A DNA stretch of 64,000 nt, taken from Pseudomonas sp. 10-1B (GTDB taxonomy: Bacteria > Pseudomonadota > Gammaproteobacteria > Pseudomonadales > Pseudomonadaceae). Positions 8,619 to 16,747 of this stretch are shown here, piece by piece. The translations under genes were made by a program, and so were the position numbers. The stretch covers positions 1-64,000 of the forward strand of contig NZ_JYKS01000048.1 of NCBI RefSeq assembly GCF_000935045.1. The letters run 5' to 3'. The notes under the pieces are model-generated. The model was not told where the DNA came from. It worked only from the letters and a program-made list of their open reading frames with translations, and did no database searches. Positions within the stretch are counted from its first letter, which is position 1; every line of letters begins with the position of its first letter.

Positions 8619-9914
8619 TTATTCGGGGCGGGCTGGCTGTTGCACGGTGCAGGGCGCATCGGCCGCGGTCGGCTGCAACGTATGGTCGATGGCGTCAAGG
8701 CGCAGGCCCCGCGTCTCGGGGAGCAGCAGCACGGCTGTGACGGCCAGGGCGTAAGCGACCAGGCAGAAACCGCCGATGGTCTGGGCCAGTCCGAAGCTTT
8801 CCGAGAGTACGCCAACGGCAGCCACGGAGAGGGCGCCGAGCGACTTACCCAGGTTGTATGAAAACCCCATGCAGGTAGTGCGAATGTGGGTTGGGAACAG
8901 CTCGCTCAAGAACGGCCCGATCACTGCGAAGATGCCCGTGGCGAACAGCCCGACCGGAAAGCTCATCAGCATAAGTGCGGTCGGGCTCATGGGTACTAGC
9001 ATGTACAGCATGGTGAACAGCCAGGCGCCAAGGCAAAACGCCAGCAAAGCGGGCCTGCGGCCGAAACGGTCAGCCAGGTAGGCGGTCAGGATGAAGCCGG
9101 CGAAAGCCCCGGCGCACATGATCAGCATGGTCAGCACCACTGGGCCTGGCTTCAGGCCGCGTACCTGCACCATCAATGTCGGCAGCCAGACCATGATCGT
9201 GTAGGCAGCAGCCTGGAGGCCGGTCACCAGCATCGCCCCGAGCAGCGTAAGGCGAACCACGTCGGGGCCGAAGGCCGAAGCCAGGGAGGCTTTTTTCGTC
9301 ACCTGGCTGGCAGCCTGCCGGTAGATCTCTGGGTCTTTGACATGGCGGCGGATAAACAGCACGAACATTGCCGGTATCACCCCGACCCAGAACGCGACGC
9401 GCCAGGCGGTTTCTGCCGGCAGGTTAGCCAGTAATGCGGTCATCACCACAGCCGCCAGGGCCCAACCGATGGCAAAACCACTTTGCACGAAGCCCAACGC
9501 CTTGCCCCGGTGCTCGGGACGGATCACTTCGGCCATCAGGGCCGCGCCCACCGCCCACTCGCCGCCAAAGCCCAGGCCTTGGAGGGTGCGCAGCACCAGC
9601 ATTTGCTCGTAGCTTTGGGCAAAACCGGCTAACGCGCCGAAGGCGGTGAACCAGCAGATGGTAAACACCAGGATACGCACCCGGCCATAACGGTCACTGA
9701 GAATGCCGGCTATCCAGCCACCCAGCGAGGCCGACAGTAGTGCGGCGGTGCCCAGCATCCCGGCCTCGCCCTTAGATATCTGCCACACCACCATCAGGGT
9801 CGGCAGCAGGAAACTGAACATCTGTGCGTCGTAGGTATCCAGAGCCCAACCGGAAAAGCAGGCCCAGAATGTCTTGCGCTCTCGCGGGGAGCCAGTCTTG
9901 TACCATTCGAACAT
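8619..9914 (-). CDS. MFS aromatic-acid/lactone:H+ symporter (paralogue 1)
   Basis: A 431-residue, 12-helix MFS protein of the aromatic acid:H+ symporter type. It shows SDRYGRVRILVF after helix 2, GLGFGGEWAVG in helix 4 and DRFGRRP in the second half. It is a close paralogue of the transporter at 21782; their first 190 residues differ mainly by conservative changes. It is encoded between the thioesterase and mmlJ, so import of 4-methylmuconolactone or a related acid is likely (the role of MmlH in the mml system). The start at 9914 follows AAGGA, and an AATAACAATAA motif overlaps the leader. Confidence 0.85.
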   Translation of the reverse strand: MFEWYKTGSPRERKTFWACFSGWALDTYDAQMFSFLLPTLMVVWQISKGEAGMLGTAALLSASLGGWIAGILSDRYGRVRILVFTICWFTAFGALAGFAQSYEQMLVLRTLQGLGFGGEWAVGAALMAEVIRPEHRGKALGFVQSGFAIGWALAAVVMTALLANLPAETAWRVAFWVGVIPAMFVLFIRRHVKDPEIYRQAASQVTKKASLASAFGPDVVRLTLLGAMLVTGLQAAAYTIMVWLPTLMVQVRGLKPGPVVLTMLIMCAGAFAGFILTAYLADRFGRRPALLAFCLGAWLFTMLYMLVPMSPTALMLMSFPVGLFATGIFAVIGPFLSELFPTHIRTTCMGFSYNLGKSLGALSVAAVGVLSESFGLAQTIGGFCLVAYALAVTAVLLLPETRGLRLDAIDHTLQPTAADAPCTVQQPARPE

Positions 9915-9924
9915 GTGGCGTTCC

Positions 9925-9935
9925 TTATTGTTATT
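9925..9935 (-). promoter_or_regulatory. Putative Hfq/Crc CA motif, transporter leader
   Basis: The minus strand reads AATAACAATAA, beginning 21 bases before the transporter start and running into its ribosome site. It contains two overlapping AANAANAA matches. Binding of Hfq/Crc here would block translation under catabolite repression. Confidence 0.5.
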
Positions 9936-9969
9936 AATACTGGGTTGGCAGTATCTGTGCAGCGCTACC

Positions 9970-10830
9970 TCAAGACGTGCGCGCCACGGCCAGCAGGTCC
10001 TGCGCCATGCTGGCGAGCAGGCGACCATTGCTTTGATAGATGTGCGTCCTGATCAGGCTACGACCACCGTGGCTAACCACGGCTTCGCTGGCGAACAACA
10101 GCCAGTCGTTGGTGTTCAGCGTCTGACTGTGGAACCACAGGCTATGGTTCAGGGTGCTGATCTGCCAATGCAGTTCTGGGACGTCGGTGCCCGGTTGTGA
10201 CAACAGCTCGGCAGGCAACCAGCTACATGACATGTAGGCCAGCGCGGCGTGATGCAAAACCCCCTCGCCAGCCAGCGGTGGCACCAGACGCATCCAGTAG
10301 TCGACGCTTGCTTGGCCCTCACTACAGGGAACGGGGCGGATATCCAGCAAAGGAGCCTTGCTGCAACGCAGTTGCAAGTGGCGGGACTGCCGCAGGTCTT
10401 GCGCGCAAGCCTGCGGTAGTGTTGGCAGGCTCTCTGGTGGCGGTATCTGCCGGGGCCGCGCCGGCCTAGGCGGCGCCTCAGCCTGGGCCACCTGGAAGCT
10501 GGCGTTGGCGCTGAGTATCAGGCCGTCGCCCTGTACGCCATGTATCAGCCGGCGGGACAGGCGATGACCGTCGCGTAGCGTATCGACGCTGAACTCCACG
10601 GACTGCTGCGGCGCGGCACGGTTCAGGAAGGTCACCTGTAGACTGGCAGGGCAGCGCCCATGGCAGGTCTGGGCGGGAGCCCAGAGGGCCTGCCCCAGCA
10701 GTTGGCCAACGAAGACCTGGCCATGAATGTTGGCATCGCACACATAGCTGCGCCAGCTGTTCTCGGTAACCGGCTCCAGTGACAGCAGTTCGGTCAGGTC
10801 ACGCTGGTCCCACTGCGGGTAGCCGTTCAT
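9970..10830 (-). CDS. Acyl-CoA thioesterase II (TesB) homologue with altered active site
   Basis: A 286-residue double-hotdog protein with the TesB layout: HGQVFVGQLLGQAL near residues 36-49 and a C-terminal half from about residue 175 ending SMAQDLL. In TesB the motif SLDHxxWFH supplies the catalytic Asp; here it reads TLNHSLWFH, so the position is Asn228. The nearby Thr position appears to be Val251, while Gln277 is kept. The enzyme may therefore be weak, inactive or repurposed. The start overlaps the stop of mmlG by ATGA, so it is translated with the CoA-transferase. No thioesterase step is expected in this pathway. Confidence 0.8.
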   Translation of the reverse strand: MNGYPQWDQRDLTELLSLEPVTENSWRSYVCDANIHGQVFVGQLLGQALWAPAQTCHGRCPASLQVTFLNRAAPQQSVEFSVDTLRDGHRLSRRLIHGVQGDGLILSANASFQVAQAEAPPRPARPRQIPPPESLPTLPQACAQDLRQSRHLQLRCSKAPLLDIRPVPCSEGQASVDYWMRLVPPLAGEGVLHHAALAYMSCSWLPAELLSQPGTDVPELHWQISTLNHSLWFHSQTLNTNDWLLFASEAVVSHGGRSLIRTHIYQSNGRLLASMAQDLLAVARTS

Positions 10831-11549
10831 CGCTGCATTTCCAGCACCACCTCACCGACCTCGCGCAGCGCAGGTAGGCTGCCCTGGCCTGTAGGGGCAA
10901 TGGCGGAAAAATCCAGCGCTACGCCGGTCACCGCCTGCAATTGCTCAGCTGTAGTGTCGCCAACCAGTTCGATCACCTTCACACCCGCTTCGGTGACGTC
11001 CATGGTGGCCAGCTCGGTGTAGATGCGGCTGACGCAGCGCAGGCCGGTCACCGGGTAGGTGCAAGCGGGCAGCAGCTTGCTCCGTCCATCCTTGGCCAGG
11101 TGTTCCATCATCACGAACACCCGTTTGGCACCAATGGCCAGGTCCATGGCGCCGCCAACGGCCGGGATCGCATCTGCGGCACCAGTGTGCCAGTTGGCCA
11201 GGTCGCCTTCGGCAGATACCTGGAAGGCGCCGAGCACGCAGATGTCCAGGTGACCACCGCGCATCATGCCGAATGAGTCGGCGTGGTGAAAGAACGCAGC
11301 GCCAGGGCTCAGCGTGATGGGCTCCTTGCCAGCGTTGATCATGTCCCAGTCCTCGCTACCTGGGTCCGACGCCTGCCAGCGGCCCAGCACGCCGTTTTCG
11401 CTGTGCAGGAAGTAGTCCTTGTCCAAGGGCAAATGGTTAGCGACCAGGGTAGGTAGGCCGATACCGAGATTGACGTAGGAACCTTCGGGAATATCCCGGG
11501 CCACCCGCAGGGCCATGGCGTTACGCGTGTTGATGTCCATGTGGCTCAT
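10827..11549 (-). CDS. mmlG: 3-oxoacid CoA-transferase subunit B (4-methyl-3-oxoadipate type)
   Basis: A 240-residue beta subunit of a class I CoA-transferase, related to PcaJ. The catalytic Glu51 lies in HSENGVLG. GIGLPTLVANHL and the glycine-rich GGAMDLAIGAK are also diagnostic. It overlaps the alpha subunit by ATGA and is itself coupled to the thioesterase by ATGA. With MmlF it should move CoA from succinyl-CoA to 3-oxoadipate or, by context, 4-methyl-3-oxoadipate. The generic PcaIJ reaction cannot be separated from the methylated one by sequence alone. Confidence 0.82.
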   Translation of the reverse strand: MSHMDINTRNAMALRVARDIPEGSYVNLGIGLPTLVANHLPLDKDYFLHSENGVLGRWQASDPGSEDWDMINAGKEPITLSPGAAFFHHADSFGMMRGGHLDICVLGAFQVSAEGDLANWHTGAADAIPAVGGAMDLAIGAKRVFVMMEHLAKDGRSKLLPACTYPVTGLRCVSRIYTELATMDVTEAGVKVIELVGDTTAEQLQAVTGVALDFSAIAPTGQGSLPALREVGEVVLEMQR

Positions 11550-12235
11550 CCTGCTATGTTCAGAAGGGGGGCAGCGTCGCGCAACACCAGTTGTTTGACG
11601 AAGATGCCAGGGGTGATCACGTGCTCTGGGTCTATTTCTCCTAGCTGGCAATAGGTGCCGATGGAGGCGATGGTGTGCTTGGAAGCCATGGCCATCACCG
11701 GCCCGAAGTTGCGTGCGGTTTTACGGAAAGTCAGGTTGCCCCAGCGATCACCAACATCGGCCTTGATCAGGGCATAGTCGACGTGGATAGGGGTTTCGAG
11801 CACGCACTGGCGGCCGCCGATCAAGCGTGTTTCCTTGTCCTTGGCCAGCAGGGTGCCGTAGCCGGTGGGGGTATAGAATCCCTCGATGCCACACCCGGCT
11901 GCCCGCAGGCGTTCGGCCAGGTTGCCCTGCGGGACGATTTCCAGCTCGATCTTGCCGGCTCGGTAGAGGGCTTCAAACACATACGAACCGGTCATGCGCG
12001 GGTAGGAGCAGAGAATCCGGCGGACCTGCCCGGCCTTGAGCAATGCGGCCAGACCACTGTCGCCTTGACCGGCGTTGTTGCTGACCAGGGTGAGATCACG
12101 TGCACCGTGCTCGATCAGCGCATCGATCAGGTCGTTGGGCATACCGGCCCCACCGAACCCGCCGACGGCGACCGTTGCACCATCGGGGATGGATGCCACG
12201 GCAATCTGGGCGCTGGCGCAGAGCTTATCGATCAT
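11546..12235 (-). CDS. mmlF: 3-oxoacid CoA-transferase subunit A (4-methyl-3-oxoadipate type)
   Basis: A 229-residue alpha subunit with the GGFGGAGMPNDLIDAL glycine loop and NNAGQGDSGLAALL, both as in PcaI-type subunits. The start at 12235 (MIDKLCAS) has AAGGA eight bases upstream. Longer starts exist but lack a site. It heads the six-gene run mmlF-mmlG-thioesterase-transporter-mmlJ-mmlK on the minus strand and follows a 252-base gap after the LysR gene, where its promoter should lie. Confidence 0.82.
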   Translation of the reverse strand: MIDKLCASAQIAVASIPDGATVAVGGFGGAGMPNDLIDALIEHGARDLTLVSNNAGQGDSGLAALLKAGQVRRILCSYPRMTGSYVFEALYRAGKIELEIVPQGNLAERLRAAGCGIEGFYTPTGYGTLLAKDKETRLIGGRQCVLETPIHVDYALIKADVGDRWGNLTFRKTARNFGPVMAMASKHTIASIGTYCQLGEIDPEHVITPGIFVKQLVLRDAAPLLNIAG

Positions 12236-12444
12236 GACTGTTTTCCTTGTTGGCATCTTGCGCTGTGACCTTGGCAAAGGCCGGCAACGGGGTACCAGGA
12301 AGGCGAGGGCGGGTGCGTGGCCTCGTACCTCAAGCCCTCCTGATGGACTCAGCTTGCCCAAGGTGGCTGGCAGTCACAATTTCGGTCTTCGGAATACGAG
12401 GTTAACCTTTGCTTAATGGCCGCCGCCCGAGCGGCGCAAGGCAG

Positions 12445-12470
12445 CCCGCCCTGCATGTTCGCAGGGCGGG
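12445..12470. terminator. Hairpin after the LysR gene (possible terminator)
   Basis: A perfect 10-base-pair stem (CCCGCCCTGC with GCAGGGCGGG) closes a 6-base loop, 17 bases downstream of the LysR stop. It has no clear T-run on the minus strand, so it may be only a weak terminator or a processing site between the two mml transcription units. Confidence 0.4.
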
Positions 12471-12487
12471 TGGCAGTGCTGCGGGGT

Positions 12488-13411
12488 TCAGGCCGGCGGG
12501 GCGTCGGTCAAGGCTGGGCGGTGGTACTCGACCAGGCTGTTGGCGAACTCGCGGGCGAAGGTAGGCAGGCCATCGAAGTCCTGCGCGCACAACTGGAAGG
12601 TACGTAGCGCCCATGGGTCGAGCAGGGTGCAGGCGCCGATTTGCTGCTGGCCCTTCAGGCGGGTATAGCAGGCATGCGGTACCACGGCGATACCGGCGCC
12701 AGCTTCGACCATACGAAAGATCGCATCCTGGCTCGCCACCTGCACGCGGATCGTCATCGGGATGTGCAGCGCCGAGGCGGCCCGGCTGAGGAATACGTTG
12801 ATCGCGCTGCCTTCGAGCAGGGACACGAACGCATACTGCAGCGCCTCCTTGAAGAACACCTCGCGGCGCTCGAGTACCGGGTGCCCAAGCGGTGCGATCA
12901 CCATCAGCCGGCTGGATACCAGCAGCACGCTCTGCAGGCCGTCGGTGACCACGCTGCCCGAGACCACTCCCAGTTCCGCGCTACCATCGCGCACGCTGCG
13001 CACGATGTCGTCGCTGAGCCGTTCGCGTAGATCGATGTGCACATCCGGGTGGGTCTTGAGGTATTCACCAACCACGGGAGGCAGGTACTCGGTGATCGCC
13101 GTGGTATTGGCTAGCAGGCGGAACTGGCCCTTCAGGCCAACGGCAAACTCCTGCAGGTCGCCGGTGAGCATTTCCAACTGCGCCAGAATGATTCGCGCAT
13201 GCTGCAGGTAGGTCTTGCCGGCGTTGGTCAGGGTTACACCCTGGGCGGAGCGTTCCAGCAGTTTCATGCCCAAGTTATCTTCGAGGTTCTTGATGCGGTT
13301 GCTCGTTGCTGGTACTGAAAGGAACGAGCGCTCCGCCCCTCGGGTAAGACTGCTGGTTTCGGCTATGTTGATGAATAGCCGAAAGTCAGTGATATCGAAG
13401 TGCATCGCCAT
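12488..13411 (-). CDS. LysR-family regulator of the mml cluster
   Basis: A 307-residue LysR protein. The N-terminal winged helix is readable in FRLFINIAETSSLTRGAE, SVPATSNRIKNLEDNLG and LLERSAQGVTLTNAGKTYL. The effector domain (about 90-300) ends with the usual AGAGIAVVPHAC. It lies on the same strand between the MBL lactonase gene and mmlF, so it is embedded in its likely regulon. The start is uncertain: ATG 13411 and 13405 are both possible and neither has a strong site. The P. reinekei mml system is reported to respond to 4-methyl-3-oxoadipate; whether this protein is that sensor is inference. Confidence 0.82.
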   Translation of the reverse strand: MAMHFDITDFRLFINIAETSSLTRGAERSFLSVPATSNRIKNLEDNLGMKLLERSAQGVTLTNAGKTYLQHARIILAQLEMLTGDLQEFAVGLKGQFRLLANTTAITEYLPPVVGEYLKTHPDVHIDLRERLSDDIVRSVRDGSAELGVVSGSVVTDGLQSVLLVSSRLMVIAPLGHPVLERREVFFKEALQYAFVSLLEGSAINVFLSRAASALHIPMTIRVQVASQDAIFRMVEAGAGIAVVPHACYTRLKGQQQIGACTLLDPWALRTFQLCAQDFDGLPTFAREFANSLVEYHRPALTDAPPA

Positions 13412-13504
13412 GATCAAATGCTTCTAGCTCAGGGTATTTCACGGTACCGCTCAAACCTGCGGGGTGTCCACACACGCGCACGCCCCGCAGCGCGTTGTCT
13501 GCCT

Positions 13505-14395
13505 TTACCAGGTGGCCGGCTCGAAGCAGAAACCATCGCCTTGCCGGCGGATGTATCCGCAATGCGGCTCGCCAAAATGCACCGGCATCAGCAGGGCTTC
13601 CCGATCAGCGGCGCGGTTAAGGAAGTCCAGCCGGGTGTGCCGGGCGGTGTCGGCCCAGATGCAGTAGCCGGAGTTGATATCGGGGCGCACGATTTGCAAC
13701 GGACTGTGGAAAATATCGCCGCAGAACAGTCCTTCCTCACCTTGGGAGCGAATGCGAAACGCCACTTGCCCAGGGCTGTGCCCCGGTGCGGGCTCGACGA
13801 TTAGACAATCGGCAATTTCTCGGGATGGCTCGATCATCACCCCGAGGCCTTCGTCGACGATTGGCATAACACTGTCGAAGAACGCATCGCCGAACACATC
13901 GATCACGCCAGGCTCCTTGTTCTTGCCCTCGCGGCAGAACACGAAGTCTTCCTTGGGAATGTGGTACTTGGCATTTGGAAAGGTAGGTACCCAGCGTCCG
14001 TCCTGCCAAGTGGTATTCCAGCCCACATGATCGGCATGCAAGTGTGTCAGCACCACATGAGTGACTTTCTCTGGCGGCGCGCCGGCGGCGATCATCCATT
14101 CACGCACCAGGGTATTGAGCATATTCATGCGCGGGATTCCTGCGCGTGGTTTGAAATTGCCAACACCTGTGTCGACCACGATGATGTTGTCACCCGCGTG
14201 CACGACCCAGAACTGGATGGTGACAATCAGCTTGTTCATGTGCGGTACCCAGTGATGCGGCGCCATCAACGCTTGGTGCGCCTCAAGCACTTGGCGGTCC
14301 ACTTCGGGGAACAGGAAAGCCGGGTCATGGGTGGGGCCTGCATATTCGAGAATCCGCGTGACCTTGACGTCTCCGATCATACGTGACTGCATCAT
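13505..14395 (-). CDS. mmlL: Metallo-beta-lactamase-fold lactonase (4-methyl-3-oxoadipate enol-lactone hydrolase, MmlL-like)
   Basis: A 296-residue MBL-fold hydrolase. The metal site is readable in THLHADHVGW, with further ligands in PAPGHSPGQVAF, the CGDIFHS aspartate and a C-terminal MPVHFGEPHCG histidine. In P. reinekei, deletion of the MBL-family gene mmlL is reported to abolish ring opening of the methylated enol-lactone. The surrounding genes match that system. The start at 14395 follows AAGGA. It lies 23 bases downstream of an alpha/beta-hydrolase gene whose own nucleophile is missing, which leaves this protein as the best lactonase candidate. Confidence 0.78.
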   Translation of the reverse strand: MMQSRMIGDVKVTRILEYAGPTHDPAFLFPEVDRQVLEAHQALMAPHHWVPHMNKLIVTIQFWVVHAGDNIIVVDTGVGNFKPRAGIPRMNMLNTLVREWMIAAGAPPEKVTHVVLTHLHADHVGWNTTWQDGRWVPTFPNAKYHIPKEDFVFCREGKNKEPGVIDVFGDAFFDSVMPIVDEGLGVMIEPSREIADCLIVEPAPGHSPGQVAFRIRSQGEEGLFCGDIFHSPLQIVRPDINSGYCIWADTARHTRLDFLNRAADREALLMPVHFGEPHCGYIRRQGDGFCFEPATW

Positions 14396-14418
14396 GGTGA
14401 TTGTCCTTCTAGTTGTTA

Positions 14419-15279
14419 TCAGGCCGCGTGGCGGCTGGAAGAGATCTGGTGCTCAGGGCAGTCCATGAACTCACGGTAAATTTGAGCGCCAGAGTGGCAC
14501 CCGAGAATGTAATGTCGCAGCAGCGTGCTTACCCATAAGGGGCTTTGCATCGGCATGAAATGTCCAGAGGCTACGTGCAGCGCCTCAAGGTGGCCAGCAA
14601 ATCTGGCCAGCCGGTCGATTTCGGCCGGTGGGCGCAGGGCATCGTGCTCGCCCGCTACTAGTAGGGAGCGAGGTGGTAGCTGCTTGAGTTCTGTGTGCAA
14701 ATCCATGTGCGCAAGCATCGTCAGGGTAGCGGCGAAGCAGGCCGGGTCAGCGCTTAGCCAGCGTCGGCTGAAGGCATCGAACAACAGGCTGTCGGTACGC
14801 AGGGCCGGTGGCCATGTTCGTTCCAGAAAACCGGGAATGACGGCGCGCACGCCCAATTGGCGTACGTTAGCTGCGCAATTTAGGGTGGCCTCGCGCGCCT
14901 GCTCGGCCACCCCACAGGCGGGTGACAGCGCGATCAGGTGGCTGACCCGTTGCTGGTGGCGGGCGGCGAAGCGTATGGCAATCGCTGCGCCAACGGCTAC
15001 CCCGGCGATGGCCACGGGGCCATCCAGCTCAAGAGCAGTCAACAACTGCTCAAGATCGGCCACGTGCTCATCGAGGGTGATGCTGTCGCTGACTTTTTCT
15101 GAAAGCCCGGCACCGCGCGTGTCGTAGCGCAGGATGTTGAACTGCCCAGCCAGGCGCGCTACCACCAGGTCCCAGCTTTCCAGCGAGCCTCCCATTTCGT
15201 GCAACAAAATCAAGGTCGGTGCTTGTGCCGGTAGGTGTTGGAAGCGCAATGCCACTTGGTTGACTTCGATCCAATGCAT
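14419..15279 (-). CDS. Alpha/beta-hydrolase-fold protein (PcaD-like) lacking the nucleophile
   Basis: A 286-residue alpha/beta-hydrolase whose layout follows 3-oxoadipate enol-lactonase PcaD: LLHEMGGSLESWD (oxyanion loop), YDTRGAGLSEK, then strand 5 and the nucleophile elbow. The elbow reads GVAVG (residues 93-97), so the catalytic serine is Ala95; the codon at 14995-14997 is an alanine codon. The acid in GEHDALRPP and the histidine in VASGHFMP are kept. It therefore cannot work as an ordinary serine hydrolase. It may be a relic superseded by the MBL lactonase, or it may do other chemistry. It is 14 bases downstream of the thiolase gene. Confidence 0.82.
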   Translation of the reverse strand: MHWIEVNQVALRFQHLPAQAPTLILLHEMGGSLESWDLVVARLAGQFNILRYDTRGAGLSEKVSDSITLDEHVADLEQLLTALELDGPVAIAGVAVGAAIAIRFAARHQQRVSHLIALSPACGVAEQAREATLNCAANVRQLGVRAVIPGFLERTWPPALRTDSLLFDAFSRRWLSADPACFAATLTMLAHMDLHTELKQLPPRSLLVAGEHDALRPPAEIDRLARFAGHLEALHVASGHFMPMQSPLWVSTLLRHYILGCHSGAQIYREFMDCPEHQISSSRHAA

Positions 15280-15293
15280 GCGGCAGCTCCGTT

Positions 15294-16490
15294 TCACAGG
15301 CGTTCGAAGATGGCGGCCAGGCCTTGGCCACCGCCGATGCACATGGTTTCCAGCCCGTAGCGGGCATTGCGGCGCTGCATTTCGTGGAGCAGGGTAGTCA
15401 TGATCCGGATGCCGGTCGCGCCGATTGGATGTCCCAGTGAAATGCCCGAACCATTGACGTTCACCCGTTCGAAATCCTCCAGCTGCCAAGCGCGCAACAC
15501 AGCCAGTGCCTGGGCTGCGAAGGCTTCATTGACCTCGATCAGGTCCATGTCAGCCAGACTCAAACCGGTCCGTTGCAGCAGGCGGGCTACGGCCGGCACC
15601 GGGCCGATACCCATGCGAGAGGGGTCGCAACCGGCGGCGGCCCAGTTGGCCAGCCTGGCCAAGGGCTGTAGTCCATGCCGGGCGGCGTAGTCGGCAGAAA
15701 CGACCAGGCAGCCTGCAGCGGCGTCATTCTGCTGACTGGAATTGCCCGCAGTGCATACGCCGTTGGGCAGCAGGGGGCGCAGGCCGGCCAGGGTTTCGAC
15801 ACTGGCATCGGCCCGGATGCCTTCGTCCATGGCAACCTGTGCAATGGCGCCGTGCTTGCGTGGCACATCCAGCGGCACGACCTCATTGGCAAAGCGGCCC
15901 TCTTGCCAGGCACGAGCAGCATTGAGGTGGCTGCGAACGGCGAACTGGTCGGCGTCCTCTCGGGTAATGGCATAGTCGCGGGCCAGGTTCTCCGCGGTTT
16001 CAGGCATACCGGAAATTCGCCCGCAGCGCGACTCGGGCTGAGAACGCTCGCGGCCGCGCTCCAGTCGATCGTGGAGTTTGACACTGCCAGCGCGTGAGCC
16101 CCAGCGCATGTCGGTGCTGTAGTACTCGATGTTGCTCATGCTTTCGACACCCACCACCATCACTGCATCGGCATGGCCGGTCTGCACCTGCATGGCGGCG
16201 TTGATCACTGCCTGCAGGCCCGAACCGCAGCGGCGATCGAGGCTGTAGCCGGGCACCTGTAGTGGTAAGTCGGCCAACAGCGCGGCATACCGCCCCATGC
16301 ACGGCGCTTCGCTGGAGGCGTAGGACTGGGCGACGACAACTTCGTCCAGCGAAGCCGGGTCGATGTCGGTTCGCTCCAGCACTGAACGCATGATCGTTGC
16401 CGCCAGGTGGTCAGCCGTCAGCGAGGCCAGAGCGCCGCCGAATTTACCGATTGGGGTGCGAATGGGGGAAACGATCAAAGCGTCCTTCAT
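15294..16490 (-). CDS. mmlC: 3-oxoadipyl-CoA thiolase family (4-methyl-3-oxoadipyl-CoA thiolase, MmlC-like)
   Basis: A 398-residue thiolase of full length. The acyl-accepting Cys88 is in LDRRCGSG, NEAFAAQ and GHPIGATG carry the active-site histidine and loop, and the second cysteine is in CIGGGQG. It should cleave 3-oxoadipyl-CoA or its 4-methyl form to acetyl-CoA plus succinyl- or methylsuccinyl-CoA. It is the first gene of the run thiolase, alpha/beta-hydrolase, MBL lactonase, LysR. The start at 16490 follows AAGAGG. The promoter is shared divergently with a porin and contains the palindrome at 16572. Confidence 0.88.
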   Translation of the reverse strand: MKDALIVSPIRTPIGKFGGALASLTADHLAATIMRSVLERTDIDPASLDEVVVAQSYASSEAPCMGRYAALLADLPLQVPGYSLDRRCGSGLQAVINAAMQVQTGHADAVMVVGVESMSNIEYYSTDMRWGSRAGSVKLHDRLERGRERSQPESRCGRISGMPETAENLARDYAITREDADQFAVRSHLNAARAWQEGRFANEVVPLDVPRKHGAIAQVAMDEGIRADASVETLAGLRPLLPNGVCTAGNSSQQNDAAAGCLVVSADYAARHGLQPLARLANWAAAGCDPSRMGIGPVPAVARLLQRTGLSLADMDLIEVNEAFAAQALAVLRAWQLEDFERVNVNGSGISLGHPIGATGIRIMTTLLHEMQRRNARYGLETMCIGGGQGLAAIFERL

Positions 16491-16571
16491 GTCTGGGCCT
16501 CTTGTTGTCATGGACGGAAATGCATGCTGGTCAGAATGGCCGTGGGTCGCCCAGTGAACAATTCGATTTCC

Positions 16572-16588
16572 CGAAAGGCAGCCTTTCG
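16572..16588. promoter_or_regulatory. Palindromic operator CGAAAGG-CAG-CCTTTCG
   Basis: A perfect 7-3-7 inverted repeat lies in the divergent promoter between mmlC (82 bases from its start) and the porin gene. A second copy of the core (GAAAGG-N3-CCTTTC) occurs at 21675, before the other transporter and mmlI. Two copies only at mml promoters suggest a common regulator, the LysR or TetR protein of the island. No other copy was noticed. Confidence 0.6.
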
Positions 16589-16718
16589 ATGGGGTTAACA
16601 GCGTCTGGTGACGCCTGTTTTACCTAACGCAAGGGCAGCTTAAGCAAATCGCAATACCCAAGCGGTGGTGCGCTGCCCATGCTGGTGGCGCAGCGGGGCT
16701 GCTGGCCCTGGTGCTACC

Positions 16719-16729
16719 AACAACAATAA
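16719..16729 (+). promoter_or_regulatory. Putative Hfq/Crc CA motif, porin leader
   Basis: AACAACAATAA lies 19 bases before the porin start and matches AANAANAA. It is a likely catabolite-repression target. Confidence 0.5.
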
Positions 16730-16747
16730 ACACTTGGGAACCTCGAC

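Noticed and set aside
13457-13490. CTGCGGGG / CCCCGCAG stem with an 18-base loop after mmlL
   Set aside because: Long loop, no T-run; too weak to call a terminator.
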